Origin: Cyclina sinensis
Taxonomy: Eukaryota; Mollusca; Bivalvia; Venerida; Veneridae
Assembly (NCBI GenBank): GCA_012932295.1
Contig: JAAONU010000004.1
Location: 22,638,872-22,702,871, forward strand
Direction: 5' to 3'
DNA: 64,000 nucleotides
Below, piece by piece: positions 50,201 to 59,157 of this stretch. The notes beneath the pieces were generated by a model, which saw only the letters and a program-made list of their open reading frames with translations, was not told the DNA's origin and ran no database searches. The position numbers and the translations under genes were made by a program. Within the stretch, counting starts at the first letter, position 1; each line of letters opens with the position of its first letter.

Positions 50201-53200
50201 ACAGCCGTGAGACCCAGCTCATCGGCTATACATAAAAAATAGCTGTCAACCTAGATCAAGGTCAACAAAACTGATGTCATTGTCATGGACTTCAGTAAAG
50301 CGTTCGATAAAGTCGACCACCACAAACGCATACACAAGCTGAAACACATGGGAGTTCACCCACACATCACTTCATGGATACAAAACTTTCTCAAAAACAG
50401 ATCGCAACAAGTATTAGTCGAACACAAGGTCTCCGACAGGCTCCCTGTGTTTTCTGGTGTCCCTCAGGGATCGATCTTAGGTCCATGTCTCTCTCGCATA
50501 TATCAATGACCTTCCAGGAAGTGTCAGGAGCCGGATGCGTCTATTTGCGGACGACGCCATAGTTTATTTAACAAATCACAAGCAACAGCACAAAGCTTAC
50601 AAAATGATTCACACAGCCTTGAATATGGGAAAAAGAATAGTCAATGGAATTCAACTCAGACAAGTGTGAAGTACTCAGAAAACACTGGAAAAAGAAACCA
50701 GTCATCTTTCCATACACATCATTATTCTAAAAGCCACAGAAAATGCAAAATATTTAGGAATTACTATAAGTAGTAATCTTAACTGGTCATCCCACATTAA
50801 CAACATCACAAACAAAGCAAAAAAAGCCAGACGAAACGTCAAAACACAAAACAACTCAAAGAAGCAGCATACAAAACATCTGTACACCCCCAGGTCGAAT
50901 ACTGCTCAACTATATGGCACTCATGGCAGAAATATTAAATATTCACCTTACAGACACGAGAAACAATAAACTCCTCATCCCGCAATCAAAAACACAATAT
51001 CACATGAACTCATTCTTTCCAAGAACTATAAGACAACGTTCACAATAAATGTTTAGGTAAGATGTAAAATATTGTTGTTTTTTTGTTATGATCTTTGATA
51101 ATTTTAATGTTCCTGACACGCGCCTGCCTAGTATAGTCAGTATTGACTTTTGGCAGTATTAAATTGGAGCTGAAGTTATATATTGCAAAACAAGACGGGC
51201 TCTGTAAATACGGGCTAGTATACGCTCGTAGTTGAATTTAAAACTTCAAATGTGATTTAGGTGATAGAGGAATATTGTAACAGTTTTTTTAATAAGAACA
51301 AAATATTCGAGGGAAACACCTTTTGTATGTGATTGGAAATGATTTTAGCTCCAAAAAACAAACAAACAGACAAAAAACACACAAGCGTTTGATAAAATCT
51401 AATACAAAATGAGAGAAGGTATCCAAGAAGTTTTGTTTTTTATGAACAATATGAGGACCAATCAGTACGACGTTCTGAAGACGATTTAAAAAAAAATATA
51501 TTTTATTTAGGTTTTTTTAATGAATAATATAATTTACTATCAATATATTAATATTTCGCCCGTCAAAAAGTTCGAAAAAATTCACTGAAATGTCCTATAA
51601 AAGCCTTTTTGCACTATGTCACTCGTACAAAATACAAATGATGATACTGATATCTAGTCTGCAATGATAAGACAGATGTTATATCGACAGACAAATTCCT
51701 TGCTGAATTGCTGACTTCTCTTTTATTGAAAAAAAATGTTTCAGCGATAAGATTACCACACGAAACTAATGGCCTTCTCGTATTTATCTGGAACAATTCC
51801 CATAAGCCGCACGTTTAAAAATGTTACATCCTACAGTAAAGATATACATGGAAAATAAAACTGTCTAACATTATAAGTGTATGATACTTCTTATTAATGA
51901 AACACCTTAGTTTTTTAAGTCATGCCCACGTGATACTAAATATTGCAAGCTCATATTTACAACGTATTCATTTGAACTTGGTTTCCTGTTCTTCTGGCGA
52001 TGATTAAAAGGAATAAATGACATTATATTTAAAGCGACTGACTCACAGATATGACGATGAAGAAACACAGAAAGAAAAAAAAATGTTTACAAAACTGGAA
52101 ATTCTAGCTGTAATTTTGAAGAGCATATCTAAACTAACATACTGACTCATTTTAAGTTACCGAAAAAAAAAGTTTAACACAGTTTTATCGTTAACAATTT
52201 ACCCAATTAGTCACGGGGTAGGTACTTTATTTATAAGATTAATTTTGATGAATCTAAATAACTAGTCGCTGTGAGTCAGTGGTGTAGACCGTTGCTCAAA
52301 ATTTCACCGACTGAAAGGTCATGGGTTCGAATCCTGGTCATTTTCTATGGTGTACAGAAACATAATATTATGTTTTTTCTATGGAATATGTACTGCTCCT
52401 TAATTTTAAAGCAAAAAATACGCCAAAGTCAGTCGCTTTAAAACATGAATGTTGTAAATATTATACGCCTAATAACAAGCACATTTGAAGTAATGATCGA
52501 AAAGAAGCAGGTATTCCCTAATATTGTCACTGAAAACAGATAATGTCTCGACTAAACCTTGCATAAGTATTTAAGGAAAGACCTGGTGGCTTCTGAGGTT
52601 TCGCTTGTAGGATCAAAAGTATCGTTATTTTCTACTACGGTCTGTTTATTTCTATCAAGAGGAGATTCTGTTACTTGCTCTGTCACTTGTAACGCACGCG
52701 CGCTAATTTTGACTGAAGTTTCTTCTTCATTTCATTTGACTAACCTAGATGTCTGCCTAAATATATATATACTCAGCCAAAAAAGAAAGTACCCATCGTA
52801 CATTCCTCGCTGTATACTTGGAATTAGCATATATTCTGTCTATTTGTTTCCAGTAGGAGTAAAGAACCATTCCTTTTTGACATCACGTGCAAATTTCAAT
52901 TTTCTGCGATATTTCTTTCATTGAAACAATTTGAACGATATGGCATAGGGGTCGATTTCGATGACATTTGCTTCGATAAGACTCGGTTAACCAGCAGAAA
53001 AGGTTTAAATTCATTTAGAATGGGATTTAAGCAACAAAAATGGGTCTGTTAATTAAGGGGAAGGAGTCAGTATTTCAAATGTCCACCATTTTGTCCAAAG
53101 CACGTCGTGATTCGCCGTAGAATGCTGTTGACGTAACGCCGTGAGGCTGCTTTAATGCCATACACTGTGCTTATTGCATGATTCGTTTAAACACAACGCC

Positions 53201-54150
53201 CTCACTCGTACCACAAGTGCTTTATAATGTTCAAGTCGGAACTATTCGAAGGCCAGTCTAAGACATTCATGTTATTAGCTCCCAAAAACCGTCGAGATGC
53301 TGCAGCCGTATGGGGACGGGGGTTATCGTGCATGAGGGTGTCGTTTGGACGATGGCGCTGAACCTCTGGTGCAAGAACATCACTGATGTAAGTCTGGACG
53401 CGATTCTTGTTACCACTCTTAATCAACCCCAGATTAAGACTGAACCCTGAACCACCTCCAAAACGGTCCCTCTCAATGACGCACGCATTATCATTACGCT
53501 ATTGCCGACGGCGGTAAACACTCTCACGTCTGTCGGCATGGCAAAGGTTAAATCAAGATTCGTCTGAAAACAAGATCAATCTCCAATCAGCACGCTGGAA
53601 GCGCAGATGACGTAAAACCAGTCGCGCCTTGTATCCCGATGACGTTGGGTGAGAATGTGACGAAAGTACAGTCGGTACGCGCACATCGGTTGGCATTTTG
53701 TTTTGTTTGACTTGATTTTGAGTGATTTTATTCGATTGTTACTTATTTCCGGTCAGTCGGTGCAGTCAGATACTATCACCATATATCGATCTGTCCTGCA
53801 CGAAATGCACGTGCGAAACCAATAAATTGTGTCTCTAGCCGAAGGGCATGGTTTACTACTGATAAATCGTAGGTCAACAGGTATTCCGACAATTACATGT
53901 ACTCTGTCTATTAATTACATTTGATGTAACATAATAATAAAAGAGATATTAAGAATTGAAAATTGGTTGCTTTCCTTTTTGGCTGAGTAATATTAAAACA
54001 GTATCATGGTGTACACAATAACAAATCTTATTATCTAGTTAGGAGTAACGAACCTGAAGGATAAGGGTCGTACATGATACTCTGCAAACATTTGATGTGC
54101 TCATCTTGAACCGCTTTGTCTTGGTCTTCCTTAGAGATATGTACCTCGCC
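37968..54150 (-). CDS. class B (secretin-family) G-protein-coupled receptor, 12 coding exons, 5' end missing
   Basis: Peptide-hormone receptor of the plasma membrane, expected to couple to G proteins. Coding exons, in transcript order: 54150-54054, 49426-49316, 48465-48335, 47756-47662, 43609-43441, 43254-43098, 42157-42097, 41585-41516, 40017-39926, 39604-39466, 38622-38581, 38270-37968. All junctions are AG/GT and phases agree throughout, giving 1467 bp (about 488 residues). The extracellular part has the six cysteines of the hormone-receptor domain and four N-glycosylation sequons (NRT, NAT, NST, NYS). Membrane part hallmarks are [68 protein letters not shown] and [12 protein letters not shown]. 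From memory these look closest to invertebrate PTH-receptor-like and PDF-receptor-like proteins; VIP/secretin-type assignments are not excluded, so no symbol is given. The start codon and signal peptide exon were not found and should lie above 54150. High confidence in family, low in subfamily. Confidence 0.95.
38581..38622 (-). CDS. receptor exon K: 42-bp exon completing helix 7
   Basis: 42 bp, in frame. It encodes [14 protein letters not shown]. Acceptor atatttcag, donor GAG|gtgagt. Class B receptors of vertebrates often have a 42-nt exon at exactly this place, and known variants of the CRF1, calcitonin and PTH1 receptors skip it. Confidence 0.94.
39466..39604 (-). CDS. receptor exon J: helix 6, loop 3, start of helix 7
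   Basis: 139 bp. It encodes [39 protein letters not shown] and MFFNSFQ. RLAK...L(I/V)PL.GVHY(I/M)VF and (L/M)FFNSFQ are helix 6 and 7 signatures. Acceptor tatttcag, donor CAG|gtaagt. A decayed copy lies at 2480-2625. Confidence 0.96.
39926..40017 (-). CDS. receptor exon I: helix 5 and intracellular loop 3
   Basis: 92 bp. It encodes [20 protein letters not shown], then [11 protein letters not shown]. The pattern NF.(L/F)F.(N)I(L/V)R.L.TKL is typical of helix 5 into loop 3, the G-protein contact. Acceptor tgtttcag, donor AG|gtaag. Confidence 0.94.
40175..40732 (+). repeat. tandem-repeat element, 'tcaaggtcaaataaatata' family, copy 2
   Basis: Lies in the receptor H-I intron. It begins aacaagaaatgtcactgtaa, then atgccccccgaag, and ends cttcgggggtat, an inverted counterpart. 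About three ~145-bp units lie between, followed by a GGAC-rich tract at 40662-40693. It is probably a complete, non-autonomous element. Confidence 0.75.
40662..40693. repeat. (GGAC)n tract
   Basis: ggacggacagacggacggac and its continuation, inside the tandem-repeat element. Confidence 0.8.
41516..41585 (-). CDS. receptor exon H: extracellular loop 2 and start of helix 5
   Basis: 70 bp. It encodes [20 protein letters not shown], then SIL. CW and W.(I/L)KGPI..SI are loop 2 / helix 5 hallmarks of class B. Acceptor ttttag, donor CTG|gtaagt. Confidence 0.95.
42097..42157 (-). CDS. receptor exon G: helix 4
   Basis: 61 bp. It encodes [19 protein letters not shown], completing GWGTP and the first part of helix 4. 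Acceptor attttcag, donor TT|gtaagt. The phase joins A of exon H to make leucine in VLCWN. Confidence 0.94.
43098..43254 (-). CDS. receptor exon F: helix 3 and intracellular loop 2
   Basis: 157 bp. It encodes [40 protein letters not shown], then [13 protein letters not shown]. The cysteine of WECK is the loop 1 cysteine expected to pair with the cysteine of LCWN (exon H). [12 protein letters not shown] is near-invariant in the family. Acceptor ccatttcag, donor G|gtaagc. Confidence 0.96.
43441..43609 (-). CDS. receptor exon E: intracellular loop 1, helix 2, extracellular loop 1
   Basis: 169 bp. It encodes [20 protein letters not shown], then [15 protein letters not shown] and loop 1 ending EDGT. 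KLHC.RN.(I/V)H.NLF.SF.LRA is a signature of class B receptors. Acceptor tgcctttcag, donor ACG|gtaagt. A decayed copy of this exon lies at 3998-4170. Confidence 0.96.
43946..44668. mobile_element. MITE with ~90-bp terminal inverted repeats
   Basis: The left end aagcgggaattaaaaacctc, continuing 'gagaaaataaaggcgaaattt', is matched inverted by the right end (44668 back to about 44565: aagcgagaatttaaaacctt, then 'gagaaaataaaggcgaaattt'). Similarity continues through 'gtgtcactttattccacgcgagactcgaaataaa'-type sequence. There is no transposase. It lies in the receptor D-E intron. Confidence 0.85.
44797..45263. mobile_element. second MITE with long terminal inverted repeats
   Basis: The left arm (44797-44890) holds 'taccac..g.tatatgatgtcat', 'gcagcattattttgactcga', then 'ttcggaag.aaaaaactgct'. 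It pairs with the right arm read inverted (45263-45175: 'taccac..ggtatatgacgttat', 'cagcattattttgactcgat', 'tcgaaggagaaaactgct'). About 90 bp of TIR, 467 bp overall. It lies 130 bp from the first MITE in the same intron. Confidence 0.85.
45690..46450 (+). repeat. dispersed repeat R1, copy 2
   Basis: Lies in the receptor D-E intron. The first part matches 9690-10400 directly. The 46100-46450 part matches 47165-47470 inverted, for example ccggtgctttaaaaa and tgtgcagagaga read on the opposite strand. Confidence 0.7.
46807..46870. repeat. degenerate (TTCG)n / (AGTC)n tract
   Basis: gttcgttcgttcgttctgtc, then cgctcgcttgctcg and cagtaagtcagtcagtc: a drifting tetranucleotide repeat. Confidence 0.8.
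47165..47470 (-). repeat. dispersed repeat R1, copy 3 (inverted, partial)
   Basis: Inverted relative to 46100-46450, about 720 bp away. Matches include ccggtgctttaaaaa, gtgcagagagac, ttatcagtattttc and actaaacaNtttgtcc. A 107-codon plus-strand open frame (47191-47514) overlaps it and is probably accidental. Confidence 0.7.
47662..47756 (-). CDS. receptor exon D: transmembrane helix 1
   Basis: 95 bp. It encodes [20 protein letters not shown], a hydrophobic helix with the family G(Y/S)..S..SL..A pattern, ending in KF and a split arginine codon (AG|A). Acceptor ttttag, donor AG|gtaagt. Confidence 0.93.
48335..48465 (-). CDS. receptor exon C: end of hormone-receptor domain
   Basis: 131 bp. It encodes [15 protein letters not shown], then [13 protein letters not shown]. 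This is the family pattern 'A.R.C...G.W....N.TW.NYS.C', with cysteines 5 and 6 and three sequons. The acceptor is ttgtag and the donor ATG|gtatgc. It ends in phase 0. Confidence 0.94.
49316..49426 (-). CDS. receptor exon B: hormone-receptor domain core
   Basis: 111 bp. It encodes [19 protein letters not shown], then [13 protein letters not shown]: the classic class B core 'CN.TWD.I.CWP.T.AG...CP.Y..GF', with cysteines 2, 3 and 4 and an NRT sequon. The acceptor is ttttttcag and the donor G|gtacg. It splices phase-compatibly into the glycine of GNATRRC. Confidence 0.95.
50060..51050 (+). pseudogene. LINE reverse-transcriptase relic in receptor A-B intron
   Basis: Ordered RT blocks are readable in shifting frames. 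[20 protein letters not shown] starts near 50069, and [15 protein letters not shown] lies near 50276, carrying the first catalytic Asp. [11 protein letters not shown] ends near 50480. After a frameshift come YINDLP (50499) and FADDA (50544), the catalytic pair. Further on, [13 protein letters not shown] (50888) is in another frame. This order is that of Jockey/CR1-like non-LTR elements. At least two frameshifts and several stops make it dead. The 5' part (ORF1, endonuclease) is absent. Confidence 0.85.
52028..52442. mobile_element. MITE with TTTAAAGCGACTGACT termini
   Basis: The left end TTTAAAGCGACTGACT (52028-52043) is perfectly mirrored by AGTCAGTCGCTTTAAA (52427-52442), giving a 415-bp element without coding capacity. 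It contains a tRNA-like segment at 52264-52346. It lies in the receptor A-B intron. Confidence 0.85.
52264..52346 (+). mobile_element. tRNA-like (SINE head) segment inside the MITE
   Basis: GTGAGTCAGTGGTGTAGACC (A-box-like) is followed 40-odd bases later by GGTTCGAATCC, an exact B-box consensus. An acceptor-like stem is not obvious, so this looks like a Pol III promoter head and not an active tRNA gene. Confidence 0.55.
52772..53987 (-). mobile_element. Tc1-like DNA transposon, near full length, inactive
   Basis: The left end CTCAGCCAAAAAAGAAAGT (52772-52790) is matched inverted by the right end (53969-53987, CTTTCCTTTTTGGCTGAG) with very few differences. Both ends are flanked by TA (52770-52771 and 53988-53989), the Tc1/mariner target. 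The 1216-bp length fits the family. It encodes a broken minus-strand transposase and lies in the receptor A-B intron. Confidence 0.9.
53085..53720 (-). pseudogene. Tc1-like transposase, broken
   Basis: The minus strand reads [56 protein letters not shown] and [17 protein letters not shown], ending near 53085 with RRI and a degenerate GGH. These are the ordered DDE blocks: FSDES with the first Asp, (D)DN.RPHTA with the second, and P..SSDLN..(E/K)HLW with the third. In-frame stops (after FSDES; between the RRR and ND stretch) and a frameshift after GGGSG inactivate it. The N-terminal DNA-binding region is not readable. Confidence 0.88.
54054..54150 (-). CDS. receptor exon A: N-terminal helix of hormone-binding domain
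   Basis: 97 bp. The acceptor is ctctttccag and the donor is CAG|gttcgt, the weakest donor of the gene. It encodes an acidic helix ([16 protein letters not shown]) with the first of the six conserved ectodomain cysteines, then DPYPSG. The last base joins GA of the next exon to make the glycine before LYCNRTW. This is the most 5' exon I can identify. Confidence 0.88.
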
Positions 54151-55638
54151 CTGGAAAGAGAAATAGATTAAATGTATAAATAAATATCTCCAAAAGTCAG
54201 AACAGCAGTGAAATGCCAAATATTTCCATCGGCAAGAGTCTTCAAGATGAAAAATCGTCACTTCTAACTTATAAGTAAGTCCTAGGAAAGTACACTTCGT
54301 AGTTGAACGTTATGTGCCGTATAATCCCATTCATTTTATAGCAAGCTCTGTCTATGTAAAAGTCGGCCACCCAAGGAGAAGAATTCTGTAAGACATTGTC
54401 TTTCGTTCTTATCCTTTCCTTAATTGTAAGTTTTTGTATATGTGAAAACAAATATTAGGAATGAGTATGTTTAAACTGAATATTTATTTCAGCAGGATCA
54501 AATATCGTGCCATTGTCGGAATTAGGACTGGCAATATGAAAATAAAAACAAATTCAGCGTGCTTCTAATGTTACAGAATATTATATGCACTAAACGTTTG
54601 CTAGGTCAGTTTTGGTCGGTTTGTTATACTTGCAATGTTTTTATTATTTATTTACTTATTTATTTTATTTATTTATTTAACTTTCTAGTACAAAAGTCTT
54701 TTGGAAAGTCAAAGCACGGCGAATTTGGCTGACCCGTCTGTAAACAAAGCGTACATTTTAAAAGTCAATATGTGAATTTAAACAGTAAGAACTGAAAAAA
54801 TTCAGTCGCCGCCATTGTGTTATATGTTGACAACGAATCAAACCACGTTTCATTCACGAATGTGATGTCGTGTTTTTCTTCATTACTGATTTTTCGAAAT
54901 GTTGTTCTTGTCTTTTATCAAACACTTTATTCATTGTATTTTGTCCTTTTGTTTAATTCGCAAAACATATTTGTAAAGAGTTATTTAGAAAATAAAAAGG
55001 CTTTTGAAACGTAATATTCATTTAGTTTTTAAGTGGCACTCGCAAAATTCTCGACATTTTTTTCTATCAACGTTCACTAGGTATATATATAATCAGTTCT
55101 TAGTGATGGTTTCTTCTTTTTGGTGTCACCTTTGATCACAATTTAATAGACAACATCATTGATATCTATATTTATTTGTTATTAGATTTTGTGTTTTCAA
55201 AGACACGACAAGAACAAATATAAACTTAGGAACATCAACTTAACAGCTAAATTCCTAATAAAAAGTAAACGGTTACTGTGCCACGTACGTGATATGAGAA
55301 TTATCCCTTTTTATATCATCTAGCTAGCAAAGGTATCATGTAACAAAAATAAAATCTGGCTGGTATCAGCTGCCATGTATTTCAAAGTGTTATCAAGTCA
55401 CAAACATATTAAGACTTTTATCACGAAACTAGGTATTAATCTGTCCGATAACACCTAAAATATAAAAATGTTTTCAATCGCTAGCTTGATAATATTTGAT
55501 AATATTTGTTTCCACACACTCAAAACAGACTACTTGTACGTATTGTCTGCTTAGTCTGAACGCAACACAATAATAGCAAACTGTTTGGTCTTTACACATC
55601 AATATATGATGGCACATTTTAACCGTTGAACACATATT
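54151..55638. other. upstream of receptor exon A; intron or 5' region
   Basis: Should hold part of the intron leading to the missing first coding exon(s). No signal-peptide exon could be recognised. It contains an (ATTT)n run at 54640-54680. Confidence 0.4.
54640..54680. repeat. (ATTT)n microsatellite
   Basis: ttattatttatttacttatt and continuation, slightly interrupted. Confidence 0.85.
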
Positions 55639-56523
55639 TATGCCCCCCATCGAAGATGAAGGGACATATTGTTTTGCAAGTATCGGTCGGTCGGTAGACA
55701 CTTTGGTTTCAGATCTATATCTAGAGAACCCTTCAACCCAACTCCCTCAGACTAAGTATATATGTTGGTATTGACTAGTGAATGACCCCTATTGTTTTCC
55801 AGGTAACCAGGTCAAAAGTCAAGGTCAGAGTGTCCTTGAAAAGCAAAATGGTTTCCGACCAATAACTGTAGAACGCTTAGTTCCAGGTTGTTTAAACTAT
55901 GTGTGTAGGTTGCTCGTGACCAGTAAATGATCCCGTAAGTTTTTCACAATACCAGGTAAAAGGTCAACGTTTTCGACCAATACAAAAGAAAACTTGGTCC
56001 CAGATTGTTCTGTCTTAGTCTGTAGGTTGATCATGACCAGAAGATGACCGCTATAGTTTTTCAGATCACCAGGTCAAAGGTCAAGGTCACAGTGACTTCG
56101 AAGAGCAAATCAGTGTCCGATCAAAAACTACAGAATCCTTGGTCTCAGGTTGTTCAAACTTAGTGTTAGGTTGGTCATGACTGGTTCATGACTGTTATAG
56201 GTCTTTTTACGTCACAAGGTCAAAGGTCAAGGTCACAGTGATCTTGAATAGCAAAACGGTTTCCGATCAATAACTACAGAACCTTTAGTCCCAGGTTGTT
56301 TAATCTTAGTGTGTAGGTTGGTCATGACCAATAGATGACCTTATAATTTTTCAGGTCACCAGGTTAGAGATCAAGGTCACAGTAAATTTAAAGAGCAAAA
56401 CAGTTTCCAATCAATAACTCTAGAACCATTGGTCCTAGGTTGTTCAAACTTAGTTTTGTCCATAGTTTTTCCATGACTAGTAGACGAACCTATAGTTTTT
56501 AAGGTCGCCAGGTCAAAGGCCAA

Positions 56524-56536
56524 GGTCACAGTGACC
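56524..56536. promoter_or_regulatory. perfect ERE-type palindrome GGTCACAGTGACC
   Basis: Matches the consensus estrogen response element GGTCANNNTGACC exactly. It is part of the tandem array; function is unproven. Confidence 0.5.
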
Positions 56537-56812
56537 TTGAAGAGCAAAACAGTTTCCAATCAATAACTATGGAAACCCTGGTCCAAGATTATTCCGACTT
56601 AGTTTGTAGGTAGGTCATGGCCAGTAGATCATACCTATAATTGTTCAAGTCACCAAGTCAGAGACCAAGGTCACAGTATCCCTGAAGTGTTAAATAGTTT
56701 TCAATCAATAAATATAGAACCATTGATCCCAGGTTGTTTAAACTTAGAGTGTAGTTTTGCCATGACTAGAGAATATCCCTTGTAGTTTTTAGGTCACAAG
56801 GTCAAAGCCCAA

Positions 56813-56825
56813 GGTCACAGTGACC
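56813..56825. promoter_or_regulatory. perfect ERE-type palindrome GGTCACAGTGACC
   Basis: Second exact consensus match, two units further on in the array. Confidence 0.5.
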
Positions 56826-57237
56826 TTGAAAATCAAAATGATTTCCAACTAATAACTATAGAACGCTTGTGCCCAGGTTCTCAAGATTGGCATATAGGTT
56901 GGCCATGACCAGTGCATGGCCCCTATGGCTTTCCAGGTCAAAGGTCAATGTCATAGTGACCTTGTATAGCAAAATAGTGTCCGATCAATTACTATATAAC
57001 AATTGGGCCAGGCTCCTCTAATCGTCATAGGTAGGTTGGTCATAACAATTAGATGACCCCTGCAGTTTAAGGGTTAATGTCAAAGGTCAAGGTCACTGTA
57101 ACCTTGAAAAGCAAAACAATTTCTGCTGAATATCTACGAAACCCTTGGGCCGAAGTTCGTCAGACTTACTTAGTAGGTTTATCATGATCAGTAGATATCA
57201 AATATCGTTTTTTCAGGTCACTAGATCAAAGGTCAAG

Positions 57238-57250
57238 GGTCAAAGTGACC
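57238..57250. promoter_or_regulatory. perfect ERE-type palindrome GGTCAAAGTGACC
   Basis: Third exact match to GGTCANNNTGACC, with a different spacer. Confidence 0.45.
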
Positions 57251-57506
57251 TTGAAAATCAAAATGGTTTCCTATGAGTAAGTGTAGAACGTTTTGGCCCA
57301 TGTTCCTCTTTGTATATAACTTGTTCATGACTTTGAGATGAGTCCTTTAGTTTTTCAGGTCACCAGGTCAAAGGATAAGGTCACAGTGTCCTTGAATAGA
57401 AAAATGGTTTCCGATCAATAATTATAGAACCCTTGTCTCCACCTCCTAAAACTTCATGGCTGCCTCTAGGAATAAGGCGCTATATGTTTTTCAAACATCT
57501 CTTGTT

Positions 57507-58926
57507 GATCAGTAGACTTAGTAGTGTTTTTAGCTCGAACTGTATCTAAATCTCAGTGATTAAACCCCGTTTCGAATCCCGTTTTCAAACTAATTTATAA
57601 ATTTATTCATTTTTGAAATTTGATTTCTGTCGACTACACCTATACATCTATTACAAAGACTAAGAAAAACATGTGTGTGCCCGAATTTATGTAAGCGGTG
57701 TTTCCAACCAACACAGACCTTTCAGTAAACATATCATTTTCATATTGTATATTTGATGTCGCTATTGCAAAAGCAAACTTTATTACCAACCACGATTTAC
57801 GACACGCTTGCAAACTAAGCTGATGAATCATGATATTCTTAATATAAACATGCAACTAAAGGAGACAAGTATGGTTCAAGGATGGTAAACTTGTGTCAGC
57901 TTAAGGTATATCTTTAAATTTCTGAAATCAAACTGACTCTGTTACATTGTAAGCACTATGTTTAACATATCAAGAGTGACAACTTCAGCGACTCTGGGAG
58001 TACTTTGAGCATGTTTTTAATTTTGCAACAGTTTTCTGATTAAAACAAAAAAAAGGTTTAAATAACTTAGAAATTTCAATTTCAAAAATAGTTGACAGAT
58101 ATCTCCTCAACATCTGTTTTAAGACACAATAAAAGCAATGTTTCTGTGTTGACGGCGATTGTTTTCAGAGTAAAAGAATAGTAACTGTTACACTATATTA
58201 AATACACCTGCGTTCTAGACTCAATAATCAAGAAACAAATTTATTAGAATCTCCGGTAATGTCACGCTTGAAGCTTACGTTCGTTTGTACAAATGAGCTA
58301 TACCGTGTACAGTTTACGAAAATTGTTCCACATTCAAACAGAAAAAATATTATACTTTTTTTTTAATTTGATATCTTAAAAGATAATTAATGACAGATTA
58401 CTCTTTTACAGCTTCCTCTCACAGACTCTTAACTCTTCATAATGTTAATCGAAAGGAGAACTCCTATTTTTGGGTGTACTTATCATTTTAATTTGAAAAT
58501 AATACCATGAAATCACGACAGCTGATCGAATTATTAAAGTATAACCTAAAGTAAATAGTATCTTATTGCCATAAAAGACATGTAATTGCAATGAAAACTA
58601 TGTATTTTTCCCAGAGAAACCTAAATATAGTACTTCGTGATAGACCTTTCACTGTTCATGTAAAACATGCTCAACCATGTGTTCTCTTAGCGTTATATCA
58701 ATGTCCATAAACTACAGGCATTATTATATTTTAAACAAAATCTTTTCTTTGCATGGTTTCTACTGTAGATTTGTAAACTACAGTTTAAAGATTAAAATAT
58801 ATTTAAATATTAATTAGACATAGGTTTTTTTTGCATGTGCAATTAGAAAGTAAGGTCGCTGTCGTTCGTGTCCATTAACCGCGGATACTGTTATGTTTAG
58901 TACGGGATATAACTGAGGAAATTCTC
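57507..58926. other. non-coding stretch
   Basis: No gene or repeat recognised before the TTTA microsatellite. Confidence 0.45.
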
Positions 58927-58952
58927 TTATTTATTTATTTATTTATTTATTT

Positions 58953-58988
<36 letters not shown>

Positions 58989-58991
58989 TTT
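58927..58991. repeat. (TTTA)n microsatellite
   Basis: About 16 TTTA units with one interruption. Confidence 0.95.
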
Positions 58992-59070
58992 GATCCGCAT
59001 CTGTCTATTTTCTGAATACAATATGAATTGAATTCAGAATTCAATTTCGATACGAGACATTCTACCCTAG

Positions 59071-59157
59071 TATCATATCACCTCATATCATATTATATCA
59101 GCACAGCACAGCACGTCACGTTATGTCATGACATGGCATGACATGCAGCCATGTCAT
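59071..59157. repeat. drifting pentanucleotide repeat
   Basis: A strict 5-bp period whose unit changes along its length: tatca units, then gcaca units, then tcacg/ttatg, then tcatg/acatg. Confidence 0.75.

Larger units (their letters stand above)
55639..57506. repeat. ~145-bp tandem array with AGGTCA half-sites, about 12 units
   Basis: Begins tgccccccatcgaag and a (CGGT)3 run, ends ttttcaaacatctcttgtt: the boundaries of a repeat type widespread in bivalve-like genomes. Between them, units of about 143-150 bp repeat 'aggtcaccaggtcaaaggtc', 'aaggtcacagtgaccttga', 'gcaaaacagtttccgatc', 'aataactatagaaccctt' and 'ggttggtcatgaccagtaga'. Anchors lie near 56081, 56228, 56371, 56521, 56665, 56810, 56943, 57088, 57231 and 57375. 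No protein. Confidence 0.88.

Noticed and set aside
52264..52346. Functional tRNA gene
   Set aside because: The A and B boxes are present, but there is no clear acceptor stem or standard anticodon arm, and it lies inside a transposable element.
52559..52924. 121-codon plus-strand open frame
   Set aside because: It crosses the left boundary of the Tc1-like element and has no family features.
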